From NCBI GenBank assembly GCA_027064165.1, contig JAMOQE010000041.1:36653-100652 (forward strand): a stretch of 64,000 bases of DNA. The letters are read 5' to 3'. Positions 1 through 8,281 of this stretch are shown here, piece after piece (positions within the stretch are counted from its first letter, which is position 1; every line of letters starts with the position of its first letter). The notes beneath the pieces are model-generated. The model had not been told where the DNA came from. It searched no databases and saw nothing but the letters and a program-made list of their open reading frames with translations. The stretch is from Thermodesulfatator sp. (GTDB lineage Bacteria > Desulfobacterota > Thermodesulfobacteria > Thermodesulfobacteriales > Thermodesulfobacteriaceae). Made by a program: the position numbers and the translations under genes.

Positions 1-675
1 AAGGGCTTTAAAGTTGGACTTCTTGACATAGATATTCATGGTCCAAATATTCCTAAAATGCTTGGACTTGATGGAATAAGGCCCCCTATTGTGGAAAACC
101 GGATGTATCCTGTGGGATACGCTGACAAGATAAAAGTAATGTCTATGGGTTTTTTGCTTCCTGATGAAAGTCAGGCAGTAGCCTGGCGAGGACCTCTCAA
201 GCACAAAATGATTCAGGAGTTTCTTTACAATGTGGAATGGGGGGAGCTTGATGTCCTGGTGATTGATTCACCTCCAGGCACAGGGGATGAAATCCTTTCC
301 ATTTATGCTTTGCTTGAGGATACCCTTAATGGTGCAGTAATAGTGGGTACTCCTCAAAAAGTGGCTTTAAGCGATGTGAAAAAGTCTATAACTTTTTGTA
401 AGCATACAGGTATTCCAATAGTGGGTGTTATTGAAAATATGAGCGGTTTGGTATGTCCCAAGTGTGGTGAAGTGATAGATGTTTTCCAAAGTGGTGGGGC
501 AGAGAAAATGGCAGAGGAGATGGGAGTGCCTTTTCTGGGGAAAATTCCTATGGATCCCACGGTAAGCAGGGGAGGAGATGCAGGAAAGCCCGTTGTGCTG
601 GAAAATCCGGATAGTAAACCTGCTCAGGCATTTTTTGATATAGTGGAGAAGATAAAACAAACTTTGGGGCTTTAA
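1..675 (+). CDS. Mrp/NBP35-family Fe-S carrier ATPase (5' end outside window)
   Basis: The frame is open from base 1, so the start and the Walker A loop lie upstream. Visible are the DIDIHGPN switch-like segment, the DSPPGTGDE Walker B-like motif near visible codon 89 and a VCPKCGE pair that in this family binds a bridging [4Fe-4S] cluster between two subunits. The family loads Fe-S clusters onto apoproteins in the cytosol. It opens a four-gene operon, and the next gene starts 2 nt after its TAA. The bridging-cluster role is family knowledge; the client proteins are unknown. Confidence 0.9.
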   Translation, partial: KGFKVGLLDIDIHGPNIPKMLGLDGIRPPIVENRMYPVGYADKIKVMSMGFLLPDESQAVAWRGPLKHKMIQEFLYNVEWGELDVLVIDSPPGTGDEILSIYALLEDTLNGAVIVGTPQKVALSDVKKSITFCKHTGIPIVGVIENMSGLVCPKCGEVIDVFQSGGAEKMAEEMGVPFLGKIPMDPTVSRGGDAGKPVVLENPDSKPAQAFFDIVEKIKQTLGL

Positions 676-677
676 AG

Positions 678-1397
678 GTGTGTAAGGTTACTATAGTTTT
701 TGACAATTATTCTACTTCTCCTGGGCTTGGGGCCTCTTGGGGGTATGCGGCTATTATAGAATTTAAAAATAGAAAATTTCTCTTTGATACCGGGGGAGAG
801 GCAGAAATTTTACAAAAAAATTTAAAGGCTCTTGGAGAATCTTTGAAGGATGTAGAAGCGATTATTCTTTCCCATAATCACTGGGATCATACAGGAGGCC
901 TTTCCTGGGTAGTTTCTCAGCTTAAAAATCCCGTGGTTTATGCAGGTGAATCTTATGTAAATGAGCTTAAGAAAGACTTCCACGAAATAAGGCCTCATCC
1001 TGTAGGAAAACAGCCTGTTAAAATTTTAGATGGACTTTATTTAACTGAGGAAATGGAGGGGCCTGTAAAAGAAGTTTCTCTTTTTCTGGAAAGTCAAAAA
1101 GGGATTGTGATTATCACAGGTTGTGCTCATCCTGGAGCGGTTAATATAGTAAAAAGGGTGAAAGAGCTTACAGGAGAAGCGCCTTTTTTGCTCCTTGGGG
1201 GGATTCATCTTTATAGGGCTTCTAAGCACGAGATCAAAAGAGTGGATGAGGAGCTAAAGGCACTTGGAGTAAAATATCTGGGAGTTTCCCATTGTACCGG
1301 AGAAGAGGCTATTTCTTACTTTGAAAGCTCATGGGGTGAAAGATTTTTGAAAGTTGGTGTGGGGAGTGTTATAAACATAAAGGAGGGAGTTATTTGA
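678..1397 (+). CDS. MBL-fold metallohydrolase (COG1237-like)
   Basis: This 239-residue cytosolic protein carries the metallo-beta-lactamase metal motif HNHWDH at residues 66-71, followed by a TGCAHPG loop near residue 145 and a GVSHCTG segment near the C-terminus. It resembles the group annotated as dihydropterin ribofuranosyl-aminobenzene phosphate synthase-like, but that reaction is not assured. It starts with GTG directly after the Mrp gene and overlaps the next gene by 4 nt, so translation is probably coupled. Its genomic partners (Mrp and MinD-ferredoxin proteins) suggest a role near Fe-S or metallocofactor handling; this is inference. Confidence 0.8.
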   Translation: MCKVTIVFDNYSTSPGLGASWGYAAIIEFKNRKFLFDTGGEAEILQKNLKALGESLKDVEAIILSHNHWDHTGGLSWVVSQLKNPVVYAGESYVNELKKDFHEIRPHPVGKQPVKILDGLYLTEEMEGPVKEVSLFLESQKGIVIITGCAHPGAVNIVKRVKELTGEAPFLLLGGIHLYRASKHEIKRVDEELKALGVKYLGVSHCTGEEAISYFESSWGERFLKVGVGSVINIKEGVI

Positions 1398-2236
1398 AGA
1401 TAGCTGTTTTAAGTGGAAAGGGAGGCACAGGTAAAACCACAATAGCAGTCTCTTTAGCACTCAGTCTGCCAGGTTCTCAGCTTATTGACTGTGATGTGGA
1501 GGAGCCAAATGTCCATCTGTTTCTAAACCCTGAAATAAAAGAAGAAAAAGTGGTAAATACGCTGGTTCCAGAGGTGGATTACGAAAAGTGCAATTTTTGT
1601 GGATACTGTGCCAAGATTTGTGCCTATAATGCCCTTTCAGTGCTTAAGTTTGGCGAGAAAGAAGGTGAGATACTTCTTTTTAACCATCTCTGTCATGGAT
1701 GTGGGGGATGTATCCTGCTTTGTCCGGAAAAAGCTATGAAAGAAGCAACCAGGCCTGTTGGTGTTTTAAGGATAGGTGAGGGCAAGGGTATAAAATTTGT
1801 AGAGGGGAGACTCAATATCTCTGAGGTGCTCGCTCCTCTTGTAATTGAGGAGGCAAAAAAACTTGCCCAGGAAGATGGGGTAGTGATTCTTGATGCTCCA
1901 CCGGGCACTTCCTGCCCAGCAGTAGCCACCCTTAAGGAGACGGATTTTGCCCTGCTCGTTACTGAACCTACTCCCTTTGGGCTTCATGATTTGGAGCTTG
2001 CCTATGAAGTTGCAAAAGCGCTTAAAGTGCCTGCAGGGGTGGTTATAAACAAGGCAGGGGAGGATGATATCGTAGAAGAATTTTGTTCTTCAAGAAATCT
2101 TTCCATTCTTTTGAAAATTCCTTTTAAGCGAGAAATAGCATCGGCTTATGCTCAGGGAATTCCTTTAGTTGAGGCAATTCCTGATTATAAAGTCAAATTT
2201 CAAGAACTTTACAATCAAATACGGGGTATGTTATGA
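1394..2236 (+). CDS. MinD/CooC-like ATPase with inserted 2x[4Fe-4S] ferredoxin domain (copy 1)
   Basis: The 280-residue protein has a deviant Walker A, GKGGTGKTT, at residues 9-17. Two ferredoxin motifs (CNFCGYCAKIC and CHGCGGCILLCPE) are inserted near residues 60-115, followed by a DAPPGTSCP Walker B-type region. It starts with TTG, overlapping the upstream MBL gene by 4 nt and the next copy by 4 nt. Members of this group accompany nitrogenase-like or Fe-S cofactor proteins in anaerobes, but no specific target is established. Regulation is probably operonic. Confidence 0.85.
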   Translation: MKIAVLSGKGGTGKTTIAVSLALSLPGSQLIDCDVEEPNVHLFLNPEIKEEKVVNTLVPEVDYEKCNFCGYCAKICAYNALSVLKFGEKEGEILLFNHLCHGCGGCILLCPEKAMKEATRPVGVLRIGEGKGIKFVEGRLNISEVLAPLVIEEAKKLAQEDGVVILDAPPGTSCPAVATLKETDFALLVTEPTPFGLHDLELAYEVAKALKVPAGVVINKAGEDDIVEEFCSSRNLSILLKIPFKREIASAYAQGIPLVEAIPDYKVKFQELYNQIRGML

Positions 2237-3093
2237 AACAGATTTTGATAATAAGTGGAAAGGGAGGGACAGGGAAGACTTTTTTTACCGGGTGTATGGC
2301 AGTGGCTGTAAAAAACAAGGTGCTTGTAGATTGCGATGTGGACGCTGCTAACCTGCATTTGCTTTTGCATCCTGAGATAAAAGAGAAATATGAATTTTGG
2401 TCCGGTAAAATTGCGGAAATTGATTCAGAGAAATGTACCGGCTGTGGCACCTGTAAAGAAATCTGTAGATTTGAAGCTATTGAAGAAAAAGACGGGCTCT
2501 ATAGAATAGAGCCTTATGCCTGTGAGGGATGCACTATCTGTAGCTATTTTTGCCCTGAAGAGGCTATAATTTTAAGAGATAGGCTTTCAGGCCATTACTT
2601 CATTTCTGAGACCAAGTATGGCCCTTTAGTACATGCAAGGCTTGGCATTGCTCAGGAAAACTCTGGCAAGCTTGTTACTAAACTTAGAGAAATAGCTGAA
2701 GAGATGGCAAAAAAGAAGAATTACGATTATGTAATAATTGATGGTCCTCCAGGAGTTGGGTGTCCTGTAATGGCAGCAATGACTGGAGTAGATCTGGCAG
2801 TGGTAGTGGTAGAACCTACGCTTTCAGGGCTCCATGATTTTGAGAGAGTGGTTGAGCTTTCAGGCCATTTTAAAATTCCTTTGAAGGTAATTATTAATAA
2901 GTATGATTTAAACAAGGAAGTAAGTCAAAAAATAGAAGAAAGAGCTTCTGAATTAGAGGCAGAGCTTGTGGGGAGGATTCCTTTTTCTGAAGAAATTTTA
3001 ACCTCTGTAAAAAACGGGGTTCCTTTTTTGGAAAAATCTACCTCTCCTCTTGCTCAAGAGATTTTCCAATTATGTCAAAATTTGGTCAAATAA
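2233..3093 (+). CDS. MinD/CooC-like ATPase with inserted 2x[4Fe-4S] ferredoxin domain (copy 2)
   Basis: A 286-residue paralogue of the preceding gene with the same architecture: SGKGGTGKT near the N-terminus, ferredoxin motifs CTGCGTCKEIC and CEGCTICSYFCPE, then a DGPPGVGCP motif. The two copies differ widely in sequence, so this is an old duplication, and they may form a heterodimer as P-loop ATPases of this class dimerise. It is the last gene of the operon; about 270 nt without a gene follow before hdrA. Confidence 0.85.
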   Translation: MKQILIISGKGGTGKTFFTGCMAVAVKNKVLVDCDVDAANLHLLLHPEIKEKYEFWSGKIAEIDSEKCTGCGTCKEICRFEAIEEKDGLYRIEPYACEGCTICSYFCPEEAIILRDRLSGHYFISETKYGPLVHARLGIAQENSGKLVTKLREIAEEMAKKKNYDYVIIDGPPGVGCPVMAAMTGVDLAVVVVEPTLSGLHDFERVVELSGHFKIPLKVIINKYDLNKEVSQKIEERASELEAELVGRIPFSEEILTSVKNGVPFLEKSTSPLAQEIFQLCQNLVK

Positions 3094-3289
3094 ATTTTAA
3101 TAATTGCTAAAAAGAACAAATAAGTGTGTTATCCTTCTTCTTTAAGAAATTATTTTTGAACTTGAGAAAAAATTACAGCTCTTTAAAGAGAGATGATATA
3201 ATTAGTAAAAAATTTGAAAAAACTTGCAAATAAATTGGGAAAAAAGGCTCTAAAGCAATCAGGTTGAGGATAAACCTTTTCTTTTGCGT

Positions 3290-3318
3290 TTGACCCTGTG
3301 TTTTATTGGTATTATAAA
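3290..3318 (+). promoter_or_regulatory. Sigma70-type promoter of the hdr-mvh operon
   Basis: TTGACC at 3290-3295, a 17-nt spacer and TATAAA at 3313-3318. Transcription would begin near 3325, giving a leader of about 40 nt with a strong AAAGGAGGG ribosome site ending 5 nt before the hdrA ATG. No riboswitch-like structure was recognised in the rest of 3094-3366. Confidence 0.65.
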
Positions 3319-3366
3319 TAAAAGTTAGCTAAAATTGGGGAAAATTTAAATAAAGGAGGGTTTAAG

Positions 3367-5370
3367 ATGCCAAGGATTGGAGTGTATATCTGCCATTGTG
3401 GTGAAAACATTAAAGGTTCGGTGAATATTCCGGAGGTAATGGAATATGTTAAAACCCTGCCTGATGTGGTATTGGTGAGGGATTATCAATTTATGTGTTC
3501 TGATCCAGGTCAGGACCTGATTAAAAAGGACATTAAAGAAGGGAAGATTGACAGGGTAGTTGTGGCTGCCTGTACACCAAGGACACATGAGCCTATTTTC
3601 AGGAAGGCAGTAGAGGAAGCAGGTCTTAATAAGTATTTTTGTGAAATGGCAAATATTCGTGATCAGGATAGCTGGGCTCACTGGGGTGATATTGAAGGTG
3701 CCACTGCGAAGGCAAAAAGAATTATTCGCAGTGCAGTAGCCAAGGTAAGGCTTGCTGAGCCTCTTGAGGATCGTTTTGAGCCTGTGGAGAAGTCTGTGCT
3801 TGTGGTAGGTGGTGGAATTGCAGGAATGTTTGCAGCTATTGATCTTGCCAATATGGGCCTGAAGGTCTATCTCGTGGAGAAGCAGCCCTCAATTGGTGGT
3901 AATATGGCAATGCTTGACAAGACTTTTCCAACGATGGATTGTTCGGCGTGAATTATCACACCCAAGATGGGCGAGGTCGCCCAGCATCCTAACATTGAAC
4001 TTATCACTTATGCCGAGGTAGAAGATGTAAAGGGATATGTTGGTAATTTTGAGGTAACCATAAGAAAGAAAGCTACTTATGTAGACTGGGAGAAATGTAC
4101 TGGTTGTGGGCATTGTATGGAAATATGTCCCACCAAAGTGCCCGATGAATTTAATTGCGGTTTAAGCAATAGAAAGGCTATATATATCCAGTTTCCTCAA
4201 GCTGTGCCCAAGAAGGCAGTAATTGATCCCGAGCATTGTCTTTATCACAAAACCTTGAGGAAGACAGGAAAGAAGGTATGCCAGATTTGTTCCAAGGGAA
4301 TTCCTGCTAAGGGAATTGAAGGTTGCCCTGCCGGAGCTATTAATTATGATGATGAGGATAAGTTTATCAAGATTAAAGTGGGTTCAGTAATCCTGGCAAC
4401 TGGTTTCAAGGTGATGGACAAAAAGCACTTCCCAGAATACTCTCCAGAGCATCCAGATGTACTTACTTCCATGGAATTTGAAAGGCTTCTTTCAGCAACG
4501 GGTCCTACAGAGGGTAAGTTAAAGAGGCTTTCTAATGGAGAGAAGCCCAAGAAGATTGCTTTTATTTCCTGTGTAGGTAGCAGAAGTGAAAAACATCATA
4601 CTTATTGTTCTAAGGTCTGTTGTATGTATATGCTTAAACATGCAAGGATTCTTAAGGAGAAATATCCTGATATAGATCTTTATCTCTTCTTTATTGATGT
4701 AAGGACAGTAGGTAAAGATTTTGAAGAATTTTATGTATATACCAAACAACTTGGAGCCAAGATTATAAGAGGGGGAAGGGTGGCAGGTGTAGAGCCTACT
4801 CCAGATGGGAGTTTGAGGATAAAGGCTTATGATAACGATCTTTGCAGTCCTATTGAGGTAAATGTGGATATGGTGGTGCTGGCAACGGCAATTGAACCTG
4901 GTCCGGATACTGAAAAGCTCAGCAAGATTTTTAGTGTATCTATTGGGAAAGAAGGATTTTTCAAGGAGGTTCATACCAAACTTTATCCGGTTGAGACTTC
5001 AGCTAAAGGAGTTTTTATTGCAGGATGTGCTCAAGGGCCAAAGGATATCCCAGATTCAGTAGCACAGGCAAGGGCAGCGGCTTCTGCAGCAGCAGCCCTT
5101 GTAATCCCTGGACAGATTAGATTTGAGGCTATTACTGCAGAAGTTGATCCAGAAAAATGCAGCAGCTGTGGAATTTGTGTAAATCTTTGTCCATATAATG
5201 CTATTGTGCTTGAAGAAGTGAATGGACAGTATAAAGCAAAGGTTGAAGCAGCGCTTTGTGCAGGGTGTGGAACCTGTGCAGCTGCCTGTCCATCAAGGGC
5301 AATTACTTTCCATGGCTTTACCACTGAGCAGGTGCTTGCTCAGATAGAGGCTATTACAGCTGATCTTTAA
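3367..5370 (+). CDS. hdrA: Heterodisulfide reductase-like subunit A, selenocysteine at codon 195
   Basis: Read through the TGA at 3949-3951, this is a 667-residue HdrA, the normal family length. It carries FAD (GGGIAG at residues 148-153) and several [4Fe-4S] clusters ([12 protein letters not shown] in the middle; [12 protein letters not shown] and [12 protein letters not shown] at the C-terminus). HdrA hosts flavin-based electron bifurcation in the cytosol. The TGA falls in the conserved CSAC-ITPKM motif, giving CSAU, and homology continues without a break. A hairpin follows 16 nt later. Selenocysteine at this cysteine is known in some methanogen HdrA proteins. The first gene of hdrACB-mvhDGA. 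Confidence 0.92.
3968..3983 (+). promoter_or_regulatory. SECIS-like hairpin of hdrA
   Basis: A perfect 6-bp stem (TGGGCG/CGCCCA) with the 4-nt loop AGGT begins 16 nt after the hdrA TGA. Bacterial SECIS elements lie inside the coding region just past the UGA, with a short upper stem and a G/U-containing loop read by SelB. The fit is good, but SelB specificity in this organism is unknown. Confidence 0.7.
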
Positions 5371-5396
5371 AAAAGTAAGAAAATAGGAGGGTAATT

Positions 5397-5945
5397 ATGG
5401 AAGGAGCAAGAGATGTAAATGTAATAAAGCTTGATGAGGAGTTTTTCGCAGAGTTTTACGATGAGCTTCAGGAAATGGGGATGGATAAGAATCAACTTAG
5501 AAGGTGCATCCAGTGTGGGATGTGTGCTGGTGGCTGTCCCATGGCCCTTGCAGGGCTTGAGTATTTTATAAAAAGGATTGTGCATGCTTCAATCCTGGGG
5601 CTTAAGGAGATTTTTCTTGATGATTCTTCTGTATGGGGATGTCAGAGCTGTAATAGATGTGTGGAAGTGTGTCCCATGGATGTAAGGCCCTATGAGCTTA
5701 TTCAGGCTATAAGGAGGGTTTGTTTTAGGGAATATGCTATGCCTTCAAATACTATAGACGGATTAAGGAATTATTATGAGCAGGGGCATGCGGTTATTAT
5801 GAAGGGGTATGAGGAGAGGAGGCAGAAGGTGGGGCTTGACCCTGTGCCTCCTACAACTATAGGAAATGAGGAGTTAAGAAAGAAGTTTCAGGAAGTAATG
5901 AAGGCAACGGCGCTTGCAGAGGTAGCGCCATTTCCACTTGAGTAA
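5397..5945 (+). CDS. hdrC: Heterodisulfide reductase-like subunit C
   Basis: The 182-residue protein has two ferredoxin motifs, cysteines 37/40/43/47 and 82/85/88/92 (CIQCGMCAGGC and CQSCNRCVEVC), the HdrC pattern. HdrC wires HdrA to the disulfide-reducing HdrB. The start is supported by AGGAGG upstream of the ATG. No transmembrane segment is present, so this is the soluble type. It sits 26 nt after hdrA and 19 nt before hdrB. Confidence 0.93.
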   Translation: MEGARDVNVIKLDEEFFAEFYDELQEMGMDKNQLRRCIQCGMCAGGCPMALAGLEYFIKRIVHASILGLKEIFLDDSSVWGCQSCNRCVEVCPMDVRPYELIQAIRRVCFREYAMPSNTIDGLRNYYEQGHAVIMKGYEERRQKVGLDPVPPTTIGNEELRKKFQEVMKATALAEVAPFPLE

Positions 5946-5964
5946 TTTACAAGGAGGGAGAGAT

Positions 5965-6861
5965 ATGAAGAGGATAGGGTTGTTTTTAGGGTGTAATATA
6001 CCGCTCAGGAGACCTGATATAGAGTATTCAATGAGATATATACTTAAGGAGTTTGGGGTAGAGGTGGTGGATTTAGAGGGAGCCACCTGCTGTCCAGCAT
6101 TTGGAACGATGCCATCTGTAGATCTGGTGGGATGGTGTGTAGGTGCAGCGTGGAACATGGCGATAGCAGAGGAGAAGGGAGTTGACATGATAACGGGGTG
6201 TGGGAGCTGTTATGGTTCGCTTAACGAGGCAAGGTATCACATGGAGAAGCATCCAGAGATAAAGGAAAAGGTAAATGAGATTCTTGCTAAGGGCGGGAAA
6301 AAGTATGAGGGGAAGGTGAAAGTGTGGAATGTTTACAATTATCTTTATGAAGTAATAGGGCTTGATGCGATAAAGGAGAAGGTGAAGTATCCGCTTAATG
6401 AGATGGTGCTTGGGATTCAGGTGGGTTGTCATAATTTATGGCCGAGTAAAGCTCATACTTCAAATGATGACGATGTATTTCATCCCAAAAGGTTAAAAGA
6501 GGTATGTGAGGCTTTGGGGGGTAAGGCTCCTGAGTATAGCACGATGCTTGATTGTTGCGGAATGGGAGCCTTGGGTTCTCTTGCAAAAGAGAAAAGCTGG
6601 AATTTGTTTTTAAATAAAGTTGAAAAAATGAGAGCAGAAATTAATCCTGAATTGCTTGTTACTGGGTGTAGCTCATGTTTGCTGAGGTTTGACAATGATC
6701 AGGCGCAGATGAAGAAGGAGGGGTTAATAGACTGGGAGGTGCCAGCTGTGCATGTGGCGCAGCTTGTAGCCCTTTGTTTGGGGGCAGAGCCTGAGAAGGC
6801 AGTTGGATTGGCAGAGGTGCCAATAGAAGGGATAGTAGAAAAAATAAGAGGAGGTAAGTAA
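5965..6861 (+). CDS. hdrB: Heterodisulfide reductase-like subunit B
   Basis: The 298-residue protein has two CCG domains: C10, C42-C43 and C79/C82, then GCHNLW, DCCGMGA and GCSSC in the second half. In HdrB these bind two non-cubane [4Fe-4S] clusters that split a disulfide. The ATG at 5965 is preferred over an upstream TTG because AAGGAGGGAG precedes it by a normal distance. The physiological disulfide is not shown by the sequence; in sulfate reducers DsrC or a similar thiol carrier is a common proposal, and no dsrC is in this window. Confidence 0.93.
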   Translation: MKRIGLFLGCNIPLRRPDIEYSMRYILKEFGVEVVDLEGATCCPAFGTMPSVDLVGWCVGAAWNMAIAEEKGVDMITGCGSCYGSLNEARYHMEKHPEIKEKVNEILAKGGKKYEGKVKVWNVYNYLYEVIGLDAIKEKVKYPLNEMVLGIQVGCHNLWPSKAHTSNDDDVFHPKRLKEVCEALGGKAPEYSTMLDCCGMGALGSLAKEKSWNLFLNKVEKMRAEINPELLVTGCSSCLLRFDNDQAQMKKEGLIDWEVPAVHVAQLVALCLGAEPEKAVGLAEVPIEGIVEKIRGGK

Positions 6862-6862
6862 T

Positions 6863-7282
6863 ATGAGCTGGGAGCCAAAGATAGTAGTAATAGCCTGCAA
6901 CTGGTGTACATATGCAGCAGCAGACCTTGCAGGTAGCTTGAGATATAAGTATCCTCCCACCGCCTGTGTAGTAAGAGTTCCATGTAGTGGTAGAGTTGAG
7001 CCTGAGTTTATTGTAGAGGCTCTGGTCAAGGGAGCAGATGCGGTACTTGTGGGTGGCTGACCTCCCGGAGATTGTCATTACCGGGCCGGTAATTACAAGG
7101 CAGAGAGGAGGTTTAAGCTTTTGAAGAGGGTGCTTGAAGATTTGGGGGTTGAGCCTGAGAGGGTACGTTTGGAGTGGATATCAGGGAGTGAGGGAAAGAA
7201 GTTTGCGGATGTGATAACGGAGATGGATGCGAAGATAAGGGAGCTTGGACCAAATCCACTTAAGGAGGTAGGAAATGAGTAA
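6863..7282 (+). CDS. mvhD: MvhD-like [2Fe-2S] electron transfer subunit, selenocysteine at codon 66
   Basis: MvhD links the hydrogenase to HdrA. Read through the TGA at 7058-7060 the gene gives 139 residues, the family length, ending at TAA 7280-7282. The N-terminal part has CNWCTYAAAD and CSGRVEPEF; the TGA is the first position of the conserved VGGC-PGDCHY motif, and the downstream part (PPGDCHYRAGN, then RRFKLL) is clear MvhD sequence. Methanogen VhuD carries selenocysteine in this region. It begins 1 nt after hdrB and overlaps mvhG by 8 nt, so read-through would also couple mvhG translation. Confidence 0.9.
7077..7093 (+). promoter_or_regulatory. SECIS-like hairpin of mvhD
   Basis: A perfect 6-bp stem (ATTACC/GGTAAT) encloses the 5-nt loop GGGCC; a seventh G-C pair could narrow the loop to three bases. 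It starts 16 nt after the TGA, the same distance as in hdrA and mvhA, although its stem sequence is unrelated to theirs. Confidence 0.68.
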
Positions 7283-8255
7283 ACCTAAATTAGCATATTA
7301 CCTTGCAGGGGGATGTGCAGGGTGTGAGATTGCTATGGTTGATCTTGCGGATACATTAGTAGATGTATTAAGTGGAATGGATGTAGTATTTTTTGCACCG
7401 ACCCTTGCAGATGTGAAGTATAAGGATTTTGAGGCGCTTCCTGATGGTTCAGTGGATGTGGGATTTTTTTCAGGGAATGTGAGGAATAAAGAGCATGAGC
7501 ACATGGCCAAGTTGATGAGGGCTAAGTGTAAGATACTTATAGCGTTTGGGATATGTGCAGCTATAGGAGGAATAAAGGGGCTGGTGAATCTTCATTCAAA
7601 CGAGGAGCTTTTAGAGAAGGCATTTAAGACGACATTTAGTACGGACAATCCTGATGGAGTATTGCCCAGTCCGAAGTGTGTGGTGGAGGAGAATGGGAAG
7701 AAGTATGAGCTTGAGCTTCCAGAGCTTACAGAGGCGAGGGCTTTGGATCAGGTGGTAGAGGTGGATTATTATGTGGGAGGATGTCCTCCGCACTACGAGC
7801 ATATAAAGAAGGCTGTGACGGCACTTCTTGAGGGTAATCTTCCGCCGAAGGGTAGCTGGATAACGATGGGGCATGCAGTGTGTGAGGTATGTCCGAGGAA
7901 TCCTGTGCTTAGAGGGGAGAAGAAGAAACCGGTTAAAGAGGTAAAAAGGATTATTGAGGGTGAGATTCCTGAAGATAAATGTTTGCTTGGAGCTGGGTAT
8001 CTCTGCCTTGGTCCAATAACTCAGGGAGATTGTGGAGCACTTTGTTTGAAGGTAGGAATGCCTTGTCGTGGATGTGGAGGACCGATTCCTGGAGTGAAGG
8101 ACTATGGGCTCAGGGCGATAAGTGCGATAGCGAGTGCGCTTGATAATGCAGAGCTTGTGGACAAGATAGTGGATCCGGTGCATCTTTTCTATAGGTATAG
8201 TTTACCCAGTTCTCTTTTGAGAAAAAGGTTAAATAGAAAAGAAGAGCAAAAATAA
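7275..8255 (+). CDS. mvhG: [NiFe]-hydrogenase small subunit, group 3c-like
   Basis: The 326-residue cytosolic subunit carries the electron relay of [4Fe-4S] clusters. Cysteine motifs GGCAGCE (residues 12-18), VGGCPPHYEH, HAVCEVCPR and CRGCGGPIPG are the small-subunit pattern. There is no twin-arginine signal, consistent with a soluble MvhG rather than a periplasmic uptake enzyme. The ATG overlaps the mvhD stop by 8 nt. It should pair with MvhA and pass electrons to MvhD. Confidence 0.93.
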   Translation: MSKPKLAYYLAGGCAGCEIAMVDLADTLVDVLSGMDVVFFAPTLADVKYKDFEALPDGSVDVGFFSGNVRNKEHEHMAKLMRAKCKILIAFGICAAIGGIKGLVNLHSNEELLEKAFKTTFSTDNPDGVLPSPKCVVEENGKKYELELPELTEARALDQVVEVDYYVGGCPPHYEHIKKAVTALLEGNLPPKGSWITMGHAVCEVCPRNPVLRGEKKKPVKEVKRIIEGEIPEDKCLLGAGYLCLGPITQGDCGALCLKVGMPCRGCGGPIPGVKDYGLRAISAIASALDNAELVDKIVDPVHLFYRYSLPSSLLRKRLNRKEEQK

Positions 8256-8281
8256 TTTAAACAAAAAAGGAGGGGTATGGT

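Noticed and set aside
2169..2351. Short plus-strand frame bridging the two MinD-like genes
   Set aside because: It lies wholly inside the coding sequence of the two recognised genes in another frame.
3094..3289. Riboswitch or small RNA upstream of hdrA
   Set aside because: Only AT-rich sequence with weak inverted repeats; no recognised fold, and the promoter lies downstream of it.
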